A stretch of DNA of 64,000 nucleotides from Paenibacillus sp. FSL H8-0079 (GTDB lineage: Bacteria; Bacillota; Bacilli; Paenibacillales; Paenibacillaceae), in NCBI RefSeq assembly GCF_037991315.1, contig NZ_CP150300.1, forward strand, positions 4,154,001 through 4,218,000, given 5' to 3'. How positions within the stretch are numbered: position 1 is the stretch's first letter; every line of letters starts with the position of its first letter. The notes below the pieces were generated by a model that had not been told where the DNA came from, made no database searches, and saw only the letters and a list, made by a program, of their open reading frames with translations. Shown piece by piece: positions 13,458-22,466 of the stretch. A program made the position numbers and the translations under genes.

Positions 13458-15127
13458 GCTTGGTTCCCCCCGTTATCCAACGACTTCTCTTCCACTTCCA
13501 GATTCATCTGTTTCAAGACGGCCGCAACTTCACGCCTGAAGCCAAACCAGTTTTTGTTGGTATGCCCACCCAAAGTGAGCTGTTTATCATCAAAACGAAT
13601 CCAGATGCGGCGATGATGCCAATAAAAACCCATGACCAAACCCAACATAACAATACCGGCTCCTACCCATACAAAAGGCATTGCTTTATCCACTCGTATA
13701 TTGAGATAACTTACGGACTGAATAATATCGACCTTGTCCATGCTGTCTACTTCAAGTTGTAAAGGAATCTCAGCTCCAATCAGCTGTTGGTTAATCGCAT
13801 CCTGTTGAAAGCGTTGTTTATCAATCTGCTTCGCAAAGTACAGATATTGTATCCCCTCTTCAGGCAGATCAGGTCCCTTGATGAGAAAGAGAAAAGCTGG
13901 TGCATTAGGTGAAGGCGATTTTGATTTGGGCTTACCATTCTCATCCAATCCAAAGTCCATAAACTTTTCTTTTACCGTGAGATTATAAGGACCAGCTTCA
14001 AATGTTCTTTGGGTATCTACCATATCGATCTTAATTGCCCCGTATACTTCACCCGTCTTCGTATTGACCAGATCAGGCGTTACGGACCGAATGGTGGGTG
14101 TTAGATCATAATCAAATTGATATGCCTTCAGACCGTTATAATTCATTGGATGATTCACCCGCACATCATGTCTTGCCACTTCAGCTAATTGAGGTTTCTT
14201 CGAGAGATCCGAACAATCTGCTGTACATTCATACAAAACAACTTTCGTTTCAAACAGTTTCGGAACAGTTTTATTCAGGTTACGGAATTGTTCAGGTACT
14301 TCTTCCTCACTGTAGAATTCAACATTAAACTGTTCATTTTGCAAATACATCGAAGTATTCGGGATCTTTTTGATCTCACCTTCTGGAAAAGCGACATGCT
14401 CATCCAGATTCAGGCCAGGAAGTCCTCGTGCGAGCACAGCCAGCAGAAATATAATGAGTCCAATATGGATGACATATGGCCCCCATCGACTGAATCTCTG
14501 TTTCTCGGCGAGTAATGCATCCCCCTGGGTGTGCACACGGTATCCTTTCTTTTTCAGCGGAGTAACCGCTTTCTTAATCCAGTCTTCTGGTGCCTCTTCA
14601 ATGGAACCTTGGTACACCAGACGCTGTCTAGTCAAAAATTGCGTATGTTTGCGTATTTTCTGTTTATTCAGTGCTTTGTAGAGCGGTAAGACGCGATCCA
14701 GACTGCATATCACCAATGATGCACCAATCAGCACCAGCAGTAGAATAAACCACCAGGATTCGTATGTATGGGACAGACCCAACAGATAATAGATATGACC
14801 CAACTGACCGTATGTTTCTTTGTAATACACGGAAGGATCAATATTCAAGAATGTACTTTCTTGCGGATAGATCGAGCCAAGCATAGAGCCTACAAGCGTG
14901 AAGACAATCATATAGACGGCAATTTTGACGGATGAAAAAAAGTTCCATATGCGGTCAATGATATTGGGATTACTCCGCTGTGAACGGCGCGCCATGCCAT
15001 CATAACGCATTTCCAGCACTTCATCCGATTTAGCTTCTGCCTCCAGTAGCGGTTTCCCACATGCTTCACATAATACAGTGCCTACCGGATTCTGATGTCC
15101 GCACTCACATTTGGTATTTTGGAACAC
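13454..15127 (-). CDS. resB: Cytochrome c biogenesis protein ResB (Ccs1 family)
   Basis: A 557-residue membrane protein with helices near residues 70-95, 125-145, 215-235 and 480-500 and a large extracytoplasmic domain between the third and fourth, as in ResB/Ccs1 of System II cytochrome c maturation. It has an additional N-terminal zinc-ribbon-like motif (C7-x-C9 ... C20-x2-C23) that sits in the cytoplasm. The GGAGG box is well placed. It lies 14 bases downstream of resA. Partner: ResC (haem channel); reductant for apocytochrome thiols: ResA. Confidence 0.95.
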   Translation of the reverse strand: MFQNTKCECGHQNPVGTVLCEACGKPLLEAEAKSDEVLEMRYDGMARRSQRSNPNIIDRIWNFFSSVKIAVYMIVFTLVGSMLGSIYPQESTFLNIDPSVYYKETYGQLGHIYYLLGLSHTYESWWFILLLVLIGASLVICSLDRVLPLYKALNKQKIRKHTQFLTRQRLVYQGSIEEAPEDWIKKAVTPLKKKGYRVHTQGDALLAEKQRFSRWGPYVIHIGLIIFLLAVLARGLPGLNLDEHVAFPEGEIKKIPNTSMYLQNEQFNVEFYSEEEVPEQFRNLNKTVPKLFETKVVLYECTADCSDLSKKPQLAEVARHDVRVNHPMNYNGLKAYQFDYDLTPTIRSVTPDLVNTKTGEVYGAIKIDMVDTQRTFEAGPYNLTVKEKFMDFGLDENGKPKSKSPSPNAPAFLFLIKGPDLPEEGIQYLYFAKQIDKQRFQQDAINQQLIGAEIPLQLEVDSMDKVDIIQSVSYLNIRVDKAMPFVWVGAGIVMLGLVMGFYWHHRRIWIRFDDKQLTLGGHTNKNWFGFRREVAAVLKQMNLEVEEKSLDNGGNQA

Positions 15128-15141
15128 GAATAGACCTCCTG

Positions 15142-15669
15142 TCAGGGCTGCTTCGCCAGTTGCGAAATTTGAGCGTCAAGCGTGTCCAAATCAAGTTGCC
15201 CGATATGAATGGTAGAGATTTTGCCCGTGTCGGATACAAAGAATGTCGTTGGCATCGGAGAGATCCCGAAATCACGAACCGATTTTTTCTCCCGGTCTAA
15301 CATGATTGGAAACGTAACCCCAACCTGCCGTACAAAATTATCCACGGTCATCTGGTCTTCCCCTACATTAATCCCGACAAATTGTACTCCTTGGTCCTTC
15401 CATTTGTCAGCTTGTGCCTGAAGTGCAGGCATTTCTTTAACACAAGGTTCACACCACGTGCCCCAGAAATTGATCACCATCGCTTTACCTTTGTACTCAT
15501 CAGACGTATGAACTTGACCATCCAGGCCCAGCAGTTCAAAAGAAGGAGACTTGTCCCCTTCCTTTGGCTTGCCATTCGAGCCGGATACCGATGTGGTAAT
15601 CGCGTATCCGCCCAACACCAGGATCAATAACAAAATGACGATTTGCACCGTTCTTCTTGATTTCCCCAT
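15142..15669 (-). CDS. resA: Thiol-disulfide oxidoreductase ResA
   Basis: 175 residues: an N-terminal membrane anchor (residues ~8-26) and an extracytoplasmic thioredoxin fold with the active site C73-E-P-C76 in WGTWCEPCVKEMP. The CEPC sequence is the ResA signature; ResA reduces the CXXCH disulfide of apocytochrome c before haem attachment. The ATG at 15669 follows GGGGAG and removes an unlikely 14-residue extension before the anchor. First gene of the resABCDE operon. Confidence 0.95.
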   Translation of the reverse strand: MGKSRRTVQIVILLLILVLGGYAITTSVSGSNGKPKEGDKSPSFELLGLDGQVHTSDEYKGKAMVINFWGTWCEPCVKEMPALQAQADKWKDQGVQFVGINVGEDQMTVDNFVRQVGVTFPIMLDREKKSVRDFGISPMPTTFFVSDTGKISTIHIGQLDLDTLDAQISQLAKQP

Positions 15670-15744
15670 GTGCTGCTCCCCTTTTAAGTGACTATAACAA
15701 TCGCATATCATTGATCTAAGACAACTGTGAACATCCTATGAACA

Positions 15745-15768
15745 ATTATAGCGAATTTCGTCACAAAA
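15745..15768 (-). promoter_or_regulatory. Candidate resA promoter with a ResD-like box
   Basis: On the minus strand a perfect TATAAT (15745-15750) is preceded by TTTTGTGACG (from 15768), which resembles the TTTGTGAA-type half-sites bound by ResD in B. subtilis. No good -35 hexamer is visible at 17 bases, as expected for an activator-dependent promoter. This supports ResD autoregulation but is only a motif match. Confidence 0.4.
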
Positions 15769-15803
15769 CTGCGGCGGTTTTATGAAAATTATGTGTCCTC
15801 ACA

Positions 15804-16562
15804 TTACCTTTTTTTCATTTTTTTGGCTGGTTCTGATTGTGCGAGGGTAATCAGGTTGTTGACTTCTTCTTTGGTCAGATTGCGTGTCAAACCACGTTTC
15901 AGGTTTTGTAGCAAAATACCACCAAACGAAATCCGTTTCAATCGAGTTACCGGATGGTTAATCGCCTCGAACATGCGTCTAACCTGACGGTTACGCCCTT
16001 CATAGATCGTAATGGAGATCACCGACTCATTGGCCGCTGTATCCACATCTTTGTACTCCACCTCTGCGGGAGCAGTCATGCCGTCATCCAGCATAATGCC
16101 TGTCTTTAATTTCTCCAGAGCTGTACCATGTGGCACACCTTTGACCGTTGCATGATACGTTTTGGGTACGTGATGCTTCGGATGCGTCAACAAATGTGCA
16201 AACTCACCATCATTGGTCAGGATCAATAAGCCCTCTGTGTCATAATCGAGACGACCCACAGGGTATACCCGTTCCTTGACACCTTTCAGGTAGTCGGATA
16301 CAATTTTCCGACCTTCGGGGTCAGATGCACTTGTGATTACGCCTTTTGGCTTATTCAACATCAGGTACACTTTTTTCTCACTGCGGATCGGTTTTCCATT
16401 AACCGTAATCATATCCTCTTCGGGGTTCGCTTTCGTACCCAGTTCGGTTACGACCTCCCCGTTAACTTCTACTTTGCCGGACAGGATCAGTTCCTCGCTC
16501 TTGCGGCGGGATGCAATGCCTGCCTGTGCGATAATTTTTTGTAATCTTTCCATGTTTGTCAT
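15804..16562 (-). CDS. rluB: 23S rRNA pseudouridine synthase RluB
   Basis: 252 residues: an N-terminal S4 RNA-binding domain (ERLQKIIAQAGIASRRKSEE, 5-24) followed by an RsuA/RluB-type pseudouridine synthase domain with the catalytic aspartate D106 in GRLDYDTEGLL. RluB modifies helix 90 region uridine of 23S rRNA. The location directly upstream of resA matches the B. subtilis order. The ATG at 16562 follows GAGGTGAC closely; the second ATG at 16553 has better spacing and could be used instead. Confidence 0.93.
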   Translation of the reverse strand: MTNMERLQKIIAQAGIASRRKSEELILSGKVEVNGEVVTELGTKANPEEDMITVNGKPIRSEKKVYLMLNKPKGVITSASDPEGRKIVSDYLKGVKERVYPVGRLDYDTEGLLILTNDGEFAHLLTHPKHHVPKTYHATVKGVPHGTALEKLKTGIMLDDGMTAPAEVEYKDVDTAANESVISITIYEGRNRQVRRMFEAINHPVTRLKRISFGGILLQNLKRGLTRNLTKEEVNNLITLAQSEPAKKMKKR

Positions 16563-16681
16563 GTCACCTCACACTAATGATACCCATCACGCAGGGAAAT
16601 CACAAGGATAATCCAAGGATTTTGTAAACTGGAGACACGAATATCCATTTCTGGCTACCTTCCTCCTTCAGATTGATGCAA

Positions 16682-16740
16682 AAAAAGGCTTACCCTTACA
16701 CAACCTGTTGAACACAGATGGCGTAAAGATAAGCCTTTTC
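16682..16740 (-). terminator. Terminator of the trypsin-like protease gene
   Basis: TAAGCCTTTT on the right pairs with AAAAAGGCTTA on the left; on the minus strand the stem is followed by a T-run (TTTTTTTGC). It ends the protease transcript 10 bases after its stop codon. Confidence 0.75.
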
Positions 16741-16750
16741 CTCAAATCAT

Positions 16751-17569
16751 TTAATTGGAAACTTTGCCGGCAACCGCAACCTGCTTTTTGGCAGGCGTGC
16801 TGCTATCTTTAATAAAAGTCTGCAATGTTTTGGAAGTAATATAATAGGTTCGTCCACCGTACACAAACGTCATCATACCGATCACCCTGTTGTTCTGATC
16901 CAGAACAGGACCACCTGAATTACCTTGTGCCATGGATTTCACAATACTACCGATTCCCTTCTTGCCTGGAACATCCGAAGCTTGGGAACTGAACACTCGG
17001 CTTTTGGCTATCGTATTGTAGGTTGAAGGGAAATCTTCATCCAGAATAACAAGATCACCAGCAGGATTTTTGGGGAATCCAATGGTGTAGACGACCTGGT
17101 TATCCCTTGCGTTTGTAAATGTGACCGGTTGGGCGTCTATCTCCTTGTCCAGCTTCAGTAGTGCCATGTCTGTCACCGGATCTGTTTTAATAATCTTCGC
17201 CTTTACAGGCTGACCCAAGGAACCCGGACTTGCAACAGTCAGTGTGCCTTCATCGCCATCAGACAGTTCAGCATAACTCTGAACGACATGATAATTCGTG
17301 AGTACTTCATCCTTGGAAATCAGTATCGAGGTACCAACATCATAATATACCATATCGGGTTCATCCTGCTTGACCAAACGTACATTCACGACCGGAAAAG
17401 AATCCGCTGTGACTGCCATTTGTGCACGCAGCTGTTTATCGAAGTAACCTGTAAAATGTATCGTCTGAACGGCTTGAGCCGCCGCCAGCCCCGTTGATCC
17501 TGCGAGCATTGCAATGGCAAGCACGCCTGACATTCCGACACGGAGCATTCGTTTCCAACTCTTCTGCAT
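16751..17569 (-). CDS. Secreted trypsin-like serine protease (S1 family)
   Basis: 272 residues with a signal peptide (basic start, hydrophobic core, AAAQA cleavage region near residue 32). A chymotrypsin-fold domain shows the triad H94 (TNYHVVQS), D134 (PVTDMALLKL) and S218 (QGNSGGPVLD). There is no PDZ or transmembrane domain, so it is not a typical HtrA; the compact size and GNSGGP motif fit a secreted degradative or regulatory protease. The substrate is unknown. A GGAGGAG box precedes the ATG. It interrupts the otherwise B. subtilis-like order between spmB and rluB and has its own terminator. Confidence 0.85.
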   Translation of the reverse strand: MQKSWKRMLRVGMSGVLAIAMLAGSTGLAAAQAVQTIHFTGYFDKQLRAQMAVTADSFPVVNVRLVKQDEPDMVYYDVGTSILISKDEVLTNYHVVQSYAELSDGDEGTLTVASPGSLGQPVKAKIIKTDPVTDMALLKLDKEIDAQPVTFTNARDNQVVYTIGFPKNPAGDLVILDEDFPSTYNTIAKSRVFSSQASDVPGKKGIGSIVKSMAQGNSGGPVLDQNNRVIGMMTFVYGGRTYYITSKTLQTFIKDSSTPAKKQVAVAGKVSN

Positions 17570-17632
17570 GTCTCACTCTCCTCCGCTATTATTCTAGCAT
17601 ATCTAATATATCGGAAGGAAAGGAGATATCTT

Positions 17633-18166
17633 TTAACCAAAAACGAGCAAACATATGGCGAGCGCTGCAATAAAACCAACGACATCGGAAAACAACCCCA
17701 CTTTGAGTGCGTATCGACCGTTTCGTATGCCTACAGCACCAAAGTAGACAGTCAGCACATATAACGTGGTATCTGTACTTCCCTGAATCGTAGATGCCAT
17801 GCGTCCAATCATGGAGTCAGGGCCATGAGTTTTGATCAGATCGGTTGTAAACGCAAGGGAGCCTGTCCCGGTCAATGGACGCAGAATCCCGAGTGGCAAC
17901 ACTTCCCCTGGTACACCCATCCAGGATACAAGCGGAGCTAATAGACTAATTACAAAATCCAGTGCACCCGAGGCACGAAATACGCTGATCGCGACCATCA
18001 TGCCTACGAGATGCGGAATAATGCTGATTGCAGTCGAGAATCCATCTTTGGCCCCATCAACAAAGGATTCGTATACCGGGACCTTTTTGGTAAACGCATA
18101 TAATGGAACAAACGCGATAATAACCGGGATGGCCCAGACGGAGATCCAGTTGATGAAGGTTAACAA
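17633..18166 (-). CDS. spmB: Spore maturation protein SpmB
   Basis: A 177-residue integral membrane protein of the nucleoside-recognition/Gate family. The conserved segment LTGTGSLAFTTDLI and the paired SpmA upstream identify it. In Bacillus, SpmA and SpmB are needed for spore core dehydration and heat resistance. It starts at a TTG seven bases after the spmA stop, with AAAGGATGAG overlapping the spmA end as ribosome binding site. Confidence 0.92.
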   Translation of the reverse strand: MLTFINWISVWAIPVIIAFVPLYAFTKKVPVYESFVDGAKDGFSTAISIIPHLVGMMVAISVFRASGALDFVISLLAPLVSWMGVPGEVLPLGILRPLTGTGSLAFTTDLIKTHGPDSMIGRMASTIQGSTDTTLYVLTVYFGAVGIRNGRYALKVGLFSDVVGFIAALAICLLVFG

Positions 18167-18172
18167 GGGTGC

Positions 18173-18799
18173 TCATCCTTTCATGCCGGGATTGCCACTT
18201 TTCGGTATGGGCGGCGGTTTATGTAATGCCCTGTTTCGATACCAGCGATCGGCCATTATAGCAGCAAGTGTAGCGACGATGGTAGCCATCAATGTTGTTC
18301 CCACAATCTCTGTAGCATTTGCGGAATGATAGTTTAACCGGATGGCGATCAGCGTTGTCGGAATAATGGTAATGCTCGCTGTATTCAGAGCCAGTAAGGT
18401 GCACATAGCAGGAGAAGCGGTTTGTTTGTCCGGATTAAGCTCCTGCAGTTGTTGCATAGCTTTGATTCCCATTGGAGTAGCCGCATTTCCTAACCCCAGC
18501 AGATTCGCACTCATATTAGAGAGAATATAACCCATCGCCGGGTGATTTTTGGGCACATCGGGGAACAGGAAACCAACTACCGGACCAAGCAGCTTAGCAA
18601 TCCGGGCCAGGAGACCAGCATCTTCAGCCATTTTCATCATACCCATCCAGAACACAAGCACACTGATCAGTCCAAAACAGACCGTTACTCCCGTTGCCGC
18701 GCCATCAAAAGCGGCTTGCGTGACCACTTCGATATTGCCGTTGATGGCTGCAAAAGCAAATCCGATCAAGATCATAAGTAGCCAAATTAGATTAATCAT
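18173..18799 (-). CDS. spmA: Spore maturation protein SpmA
   Basis: A 208-residue integral membrane protein with Gate-domain helices and the conserved LGLGNAATPMGIKAMQQL segment typical of SpmA. It acts with SpmB and the DacB carboxypeptidase in forming a properly dehydrated spore core. GGGAGGG precedes the ATG. It sits in the middle of dacB-spmA-spmB. Confidence 0.94.
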   Translation of the reverse strand: MINLIWLLMILIGFAFAAINGNIEVVTQAAFDGAATGVTVCFGLISVLVFWMGMMKMAEDAGLLARIAKLLGPVVGFLFPDVPKNHPAMGYILSNMSANLLGLGNAATPMGIKAMQQLQELNPDKQTASPAMCTLLALNTASITIIPTTLIAIRLNYHSANATEIVGTTLMATIVATLAAIMADRWYRNRALHKPPPIPKSGNPGMKG

Positions 18800-18830
18800 G
18801 GGTTACACCCTCCCTTCAACAAGATGTTAA

Positions 18831-20018
18831 TTAAGGAGATAACAGGTGACTTAACACGGCACGCCATGCAGCTGCCCAGGAAGAGACATTGCCGATGCCA
18901 CCCATCGTTGCATCTTCTGTCTTCGGTTCAGGAGGAATATAACTACCTTTGCGATACACCGGAATTGAGCCAACAAGTTTGCCGTCTAACTGCATATCAA
19001 TACGACCTGCCAATCCGAAGGAAGGATCGGTCGATGGCTCCTTGCCTTCCGTTTCCGACTGTGCTCGATTCTGGTGCAGAATCAACTTCTTGGTCAATGA
19101 GCTTTGTTCACTCTTAGCCAGTGGGTACCAAAATCCCCGGCCCGTAACGACATCTGTATTTTGCACAGGCTGTTCTTGTTTGGCCACTTCTACCAACGGG
19201 AAGTATTCAAACCCAAAATCGAGCATCCGAGCATGATCATTCCAGTCGTTACCATCGTTCAGCGTTACCGCGGCGAGCTGCTGTCCATTACGTGTAGCGG
19301 AGCTGACCAAACATCTGAAAGCTTTCTTCGTGTAGCCGGTCTTCACCCCATCTGCACCTTCATACATCCGCAGCATTTTATTTTTGTTGTGCCAGGAGTA
19401 TTCCCAGCTTTCATTGGGATTCGGTGCGGATTTGTCCTCCGTGGCTACGATGCGTTTGAACACCGGATTATGTAACGCATATGCTGTTAATCTGGCCAAA
19501 TCATTGGCTGTAGAATAATGACCTTCTGCATCCAAACCATGAGGGTTCCTAAAATGTGAATGCGTCAGACCAATTTGCTCCGCCTTTTTGTTCATTAACA
19601 GTACGAAACCTTCTTCCGAACCACCCACATGTTCTGCGATCGCAGAGGCCGCGTCATTGCCTGAACGGAGCATTAGCCCGTACAACATGTTTTCGAGCGT
19701 CATCTCTTCACCTAATTTGAGATAGATAGAAGATCCTTCTTTGGCAAAAGCCGAGGGAGACACTTTAACTTTCTCATCCAACTTGCTGTGTTCGATCGCT
19801 ACGATCGCCGTCATGATTTTGGTCAAGCTGGCAATTCGCAGTTCCTTATCCCCATCCTTGCTGTATAAGATCCGGCCTGATGTGACATCAATGAGAGCAG
19901 CGCTTTGCGCATGTGTTGACGGACCTTGAATCGTTGCCTGAGCTTGAGTAACTCCTAATGAAGACAGCAAGAAGACAGGGATAAGCATACATGCAATGAC
20001 TTTCGTTATTTTTCGCAT
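18831..20018 (-). CDS. dacB: Sporulation D-alanyl-D-alanine carboxypeptidase DacB (PBP5*)
   Basis: 395 residues with an N-terminal signal peptide (cleavage near AQA, residue ~28) and the peptidase S11 triad S64-x2-K67 (SLTK), S119-G120-N121 and K226-T227-G228, then a C-terminal PBP5-type domain. DacB trims D-Ala from peptidoglycan peptides during spore cortex synthesis to limit cross-linking. The ATG at 20018 is chosen because GGAGG lies nine bases upstream. First gene of the dacB-spmA-spmB operon. Confidence 0.94.
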   Translation of the reverse strand: MRKITKVIACMLIPVFLLSSLGVTQAQATIQGPSTHAQSAALIDVTSGRILYSKDGDKELRIASLTKIMTAIVAIEHSKLDEKVKVSPSAFAKEGSSIYLKLGEEMTLENMLYGLMLRSGNDAASAIAEHVGGSEEGFVLLMNKKAEQIGLTHSHFRNPHGLDAEGHYSTANDLARLTAYALHNPVFKRIVATEDKSAPNPNESWEYSWHNKNKMLRMYEGADGVKTGYTKKAFRCLVSSATRNGQQLAAVTLNDGNDWNDHARMLDFGFEYFPLVEVAKQEQPVQNTDVVTGRGFWYPLAKSEQSSLTKKLILHQNRAQSETEGKEPSTDPSFGLAGRIDMQLDGKLVGSIPVYRKGSYIPPEPKTEDATMGGIGNVSSWAAAWRAVLSHLLSP

Positions 20019-20054
20019 CAATTCATTCCTCCGGGTCACTTGGAATCTTGTACT

Positions 20055-20082
20055 ATCTTATGTCCGGACAACTTGGAGTATG
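20055..20082 (-). promoter_or_regulatory. Candidate sigma-E-type promoter of dacB-spmAB
   Basis: On the minus strand CATACT (20082-20077) is followed after 14 bases by CATAAGAT (20062-20055), close to the mother-cell sigma-E pattern (ATA-rich -35, CATACAAT-like -10). The B. subtilis dacB operon is known to be sigma-E dependent, which supports the assignment. Confidence 0.4.
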
Positions 20083-20102
20083 TCCCATAGGGCAAAAACA
20101 GC

Positions 20103-20135
20103 AAAAAAATCCCTCTCGCTGGGTTGCGGAAGGGA
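20103..20135 (-). terminator. Terminator of the 267-residue sigma factor gene
   Basis: Minus strand: TCCCTTCCGC, loop AACCCA, GCGAGAGGGA, then seven T residues. It marks the left border between the tail locus and the sporulation operon. Confidence 0.8.
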
Positions 20136-20182
20136 CGTTATGTATGAGACGCTATGTAAGTGATGAAGAGCTAGGTTAACGA

Positions 20183-20986
20183 TTACGCCTGATCCGGTTT
20201 ATCCAGCATTTTAGCCACTTTTCTCATAATTCTGGAGACTCTCATCTGGCTGATGTCTTCCATATCTGCGGTCTGGGTTTGGTTAAATCCGTCTACACGA
20301 TGCTTCAAAACAGTTACTTCTTTCTCACTAAGTTTGCGCTTGACCGAATCAATAACCGCATCAACGTATAACTTGTCCAGAACACCTTCTTCAATGTTCT
20401 CCCCACTATAGATGGTATCCAGCAACGTCACGGACTGGGTTTGTTGATCATCAGCACCTACAGGCTCATCCAGGTATTTCACACCTTTACCCACTTGAAG
20501 TGCTTTATTGATCTTCTCTTCTTCCTCATCAAGCAGCAATGCGATTTCATGTGCTGGTGGCAGGTAGCCCATATCGTGCTCAAGTCGATTGATTCGGTTG
20601 ATTAATTCCGTTGCTGTGCGAGTTGGACGAATAATGCTTGCACTATCTCTCAGAAAACATCTGATTTCTCTGACAATGGCAGTAACAGCAAACGAACTGA
20701 ATTTTACGCCACGCCCCGTATCAAATGCTTTAACCGCTTTGATGAATCCCAGACGACCCAGTTGAAGAATATCATCCTTCTCCACACAATGATTCTTAAT
20801 AATCATTTCGGGTTTTCCAATATACTTATGAACGGAATGCCAAATCAGGTTCTCATTGACCAGAATACAGTCCCCAAGGAAAAACTCATCGAGCTTACAA
20901 CGTTCAATATTTTCTACGTCATCCATTGTGTAATACTTTTTATCTGCCTGCAAATTCGTACTTATATGTTCTGGAAATTTTCCCAT
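20183..20986 (-). CDS. Sigma-70 family factor (SigB/SigF-like architecture)
   Basis: 267 residues with region 2 (DILQLGRLGFIKAVKAFDTG ... KFSSFAVTAIVREIRCFLRD), a region 3-like segment (RPTRTATELINRI ... PPAHEIALLL) and region 4 (LSEKEVTVLKHRVDGFNQTQ ... SQMRVSRIMRKVAK). This is the layout of alternative sigma factors such as SigB, SigF and SigG rather than an ECF factor. It lies at the promoter-distal end of the tail-like locus. Inference: it, or the second factor at 22985-23551, recognises the CG-TATAGA promoter family found only in this locus. AGGGAG precedes the ATG. Confidence 0.85.
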   Translation of the reverse strand: MGKFPEHISTNLQADKKYYTMDDVENIERCKLDEFFLGDCILVNENLIWHSVHKYIGKPEMIIKNHCVEKDDILQLGRLGFIKAVKAFDTGRGVKFSSFAVTAIVREIRCFLRDSASIIRPTRTATELINRINRLEHDMGYLPPAHEIALLLDEEEEKINKALQVGKGVKYLDEPVGADDQQTQSVTLLDTIYSGENIEEGVLDKLYVDAVIDSVKRKLSEKEVTVLKHRVDGFNQTQTADMEDISQMRVSRIMRKVAKMLDKPDQA

Positions 20987-21028
20987 TTGGATCTCCCTAT
21001 GTAAAATTGATAAACGATCTTATAGTAT

Positions 21029-21733
21029 TCAAATTCTATTGTTAAATGATGTTTGTTGACCTTTTTTGATTATTTCAAGCATCTTGTTATGATGTTCCTT
21101 CACTTGATTGTAGTACCAGGGGCGAGCCTTTCCCTTATCTACATTGCCCTCCCCCTGATTATAAGCAATGGTTGCGGTACGAAGATTTCCATCGTATTTA
21201 TCTATAAGATACTCCATGTACGTAATGCTTGTTCTGATATTCGTTTCAGGCTGATATAACGCATGCTTGCTCACACCGAATGACTTGGCTGTACTAGGAA
21301 GAATCTGAAGCAACCCAATCGCCCCATGAGATGATACACTATCCTCTAACATTCGGCTCTCCTGCCACATCATAGCCAGAATCCATACGGAATCGATATC
21401 CGTATCCTTCGTGTATTGAGATACCCACTTCACATACTTCAGTATCTTTGCTCGGCTCACTGTTTTCTCATGATGGAGTTCTATATATCGCTCAAGCATA
21501 TCCGTCATTTGTATGTGCGCAGGAGCAACGGATTTAACTTTAACTTTTTTCTCTTGCTTCTCTGGCTTTACTTGCTTAACCTGCTCTACTTTCGTTGCTT
21601 GCATTAATCTCTTGGAATCAAGTGCTTCTTCGTCGATCAATTTGTAATTTCCTAATGCCGATAGACTCCCGTATTGCGACACTAATACCACAACAGCAAT
21701 AACCATACCTATTGCTTTTTCTAAAGTGAGCAA
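21029..21733 (-). CDS. Membrane-anchored lytic transglycosylase (SLT family)
   Basis: 234 residues: an N-terminal hydrophobic helix (about 8-25), a charged Lys/Glu/Val-rich linker (~45-70) and an SLT domain with the catalytic glutamate in MMWQESRMLE, the GAIGLLQILPSTAK motif and the AYNQG motif. These enzymes cleave the glycan strand of peptidoglycan, making 1,6-anhydroMurNAc. Here it is anchored on the outer face of the membrane, so it is a candidate for wall opening at particle release or for ordinary wall turnover. It starts at a TTG behind GGAGGTGG; no holin gene is apparent nearby. Confidence 0.88.
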   Translation of the reverse strand: MLTLEKAIGMVIAVVVLVSQYGSLSALGNYKLIDEEALDSKRLMQATKVEQVKQVKPEKQEKKVKVKSVAPAHIQMTDMLERYIELHHEKTVSRAKILKYVKWVSQYTKDTDIDSVWILAMMWQESRMLEDSVSSHGAIGLLQILPSTAKSFGVSKHALYQPETNIRTSITYMEYLIDKYDGNLRTATIAYNQGEGNVDKGKARPWYYNQVKEHHNKMLEIIKKGQQTSFNNRI

Positions 21734-21796
21734 CAGATTCGCCCACCTCCTTAATGGAAACCTCTATATTATAGAAGGAATAATCTCATATCTAAG

Positions 21797-22012
21797 TCAG
21801 GATTGGTCTTGTTCACTTGGCTGATATACGATGATTGCAGCATATTCCAACGAACTGCTGATTGGATCAACGGTGGAGGTGAACTCCAGTCCGGTAACGA
21901 ATGTATGCGGTTTGGTTAACATCCAGGAATTGATCAATTCTTCCACACCTGGGGCGCTAGCGGATACAAACGTTTTTACAGCTAGATCTGAAGCATAGTT
22001 CAACACCTTCAT
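21797..22012 (-). CDS. Small protein of unknown function
   Basis: 71 residues, no family recognised. Mixed alpha/beta composition (NYASDLAVKTFVSAS ... EYAAIIVYQPSE), no signal or membrane helix. Its ATG overlaps the stop of the upstream gene (22009-22012), so the two are translationally coupled. It is in the transcript started by the locus-specific promoter at 22438-22466. Confidence 0.6.
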   Translation of the reverse strand: MKVLNYASDLAVKTFVSASAPGVEELINSWMLTKPHTFVTGLEFTSTVDPISSSLEYAAIIVYQPSEQDQS

Positions 22013-22383
22013 TTCTCTTTACCAGAAGAGTCTTGTTCCTCTTCCTTGTTCTCTTCAATGAGTTGATTAAACTCCTCTTCGGTCAGTTCATGAATCTCCA
22101 ATTCGAAAGCACTTGTCAGAATGTACCCCATACCATCCGTTAAATGAACGTTATAAAATGTTTGTGGTTCTTCATGAAAGGTACCCTCTTCGTAGTTGAA
22201 TCCAATAACGGCTTTTTCGTAACCAGCTACACTACCAGCAAACCATACGTTCGCCTGAGTTGTTGCACCAGTTGGCGTCTGTACCTCATGCATATTGGTC
22301 GGTGCGTGGATATACTTTCCAATCATACTGGCTACGATTTCTTCCGTTAATTTATCTTCTTTTGCTTTGATCATATGTGTCAT
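22009..22383 (-). CDS. Small acidic protein of unknown function
   Basis: 124 residues with a very acidic C-terminal tail (EEEFNQLIEENKEEEQ). No family recognised; the middle looks like a small beta-rich domain. The ATG at 22383 is preferred because GGAGG lies nine bases upstream; the longer frame from 22425 would put the start only a few bases after the promoter. Coupled to the 71-residue gene downstream. Confidence 0.6.
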   Translation of the reverse strand: MTHMIKAKEDKLTEEIVASMIGKYIHAPTNMHEVQTPTGATTQANVWFAGSVAGYEKAVIGFNYEEGTFHEEPQTFYNVHLTDGMGYILTSAFELEIHELTEEEFNQLIEENKEEEQDSSGKEK

Positions 22384-22437
22384 CGAATTATTCCTCCATT
22401 GAATTAAAGTCTGGCGAACATTCATGCCCTTACATTC

Positions 22438-22466
22438 TCTATACGTGTTATCCGATCGGCAGTTAA
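22438..22466 (-). promoter_or_regulatory. Locus-specific promoter A (TTAACT-17-CG-TATAGA family)
   Basis: Minus strand: TTAAAT-less exact box TTAACT at 22466-22461, 17 bases, TATAGA at 22443-22438 preceded by CG. The TAA of the -35 is the stop codon of the upstream gene (22465-22463). It drives the 124- and 71-residue genes. Confidence 0.7.
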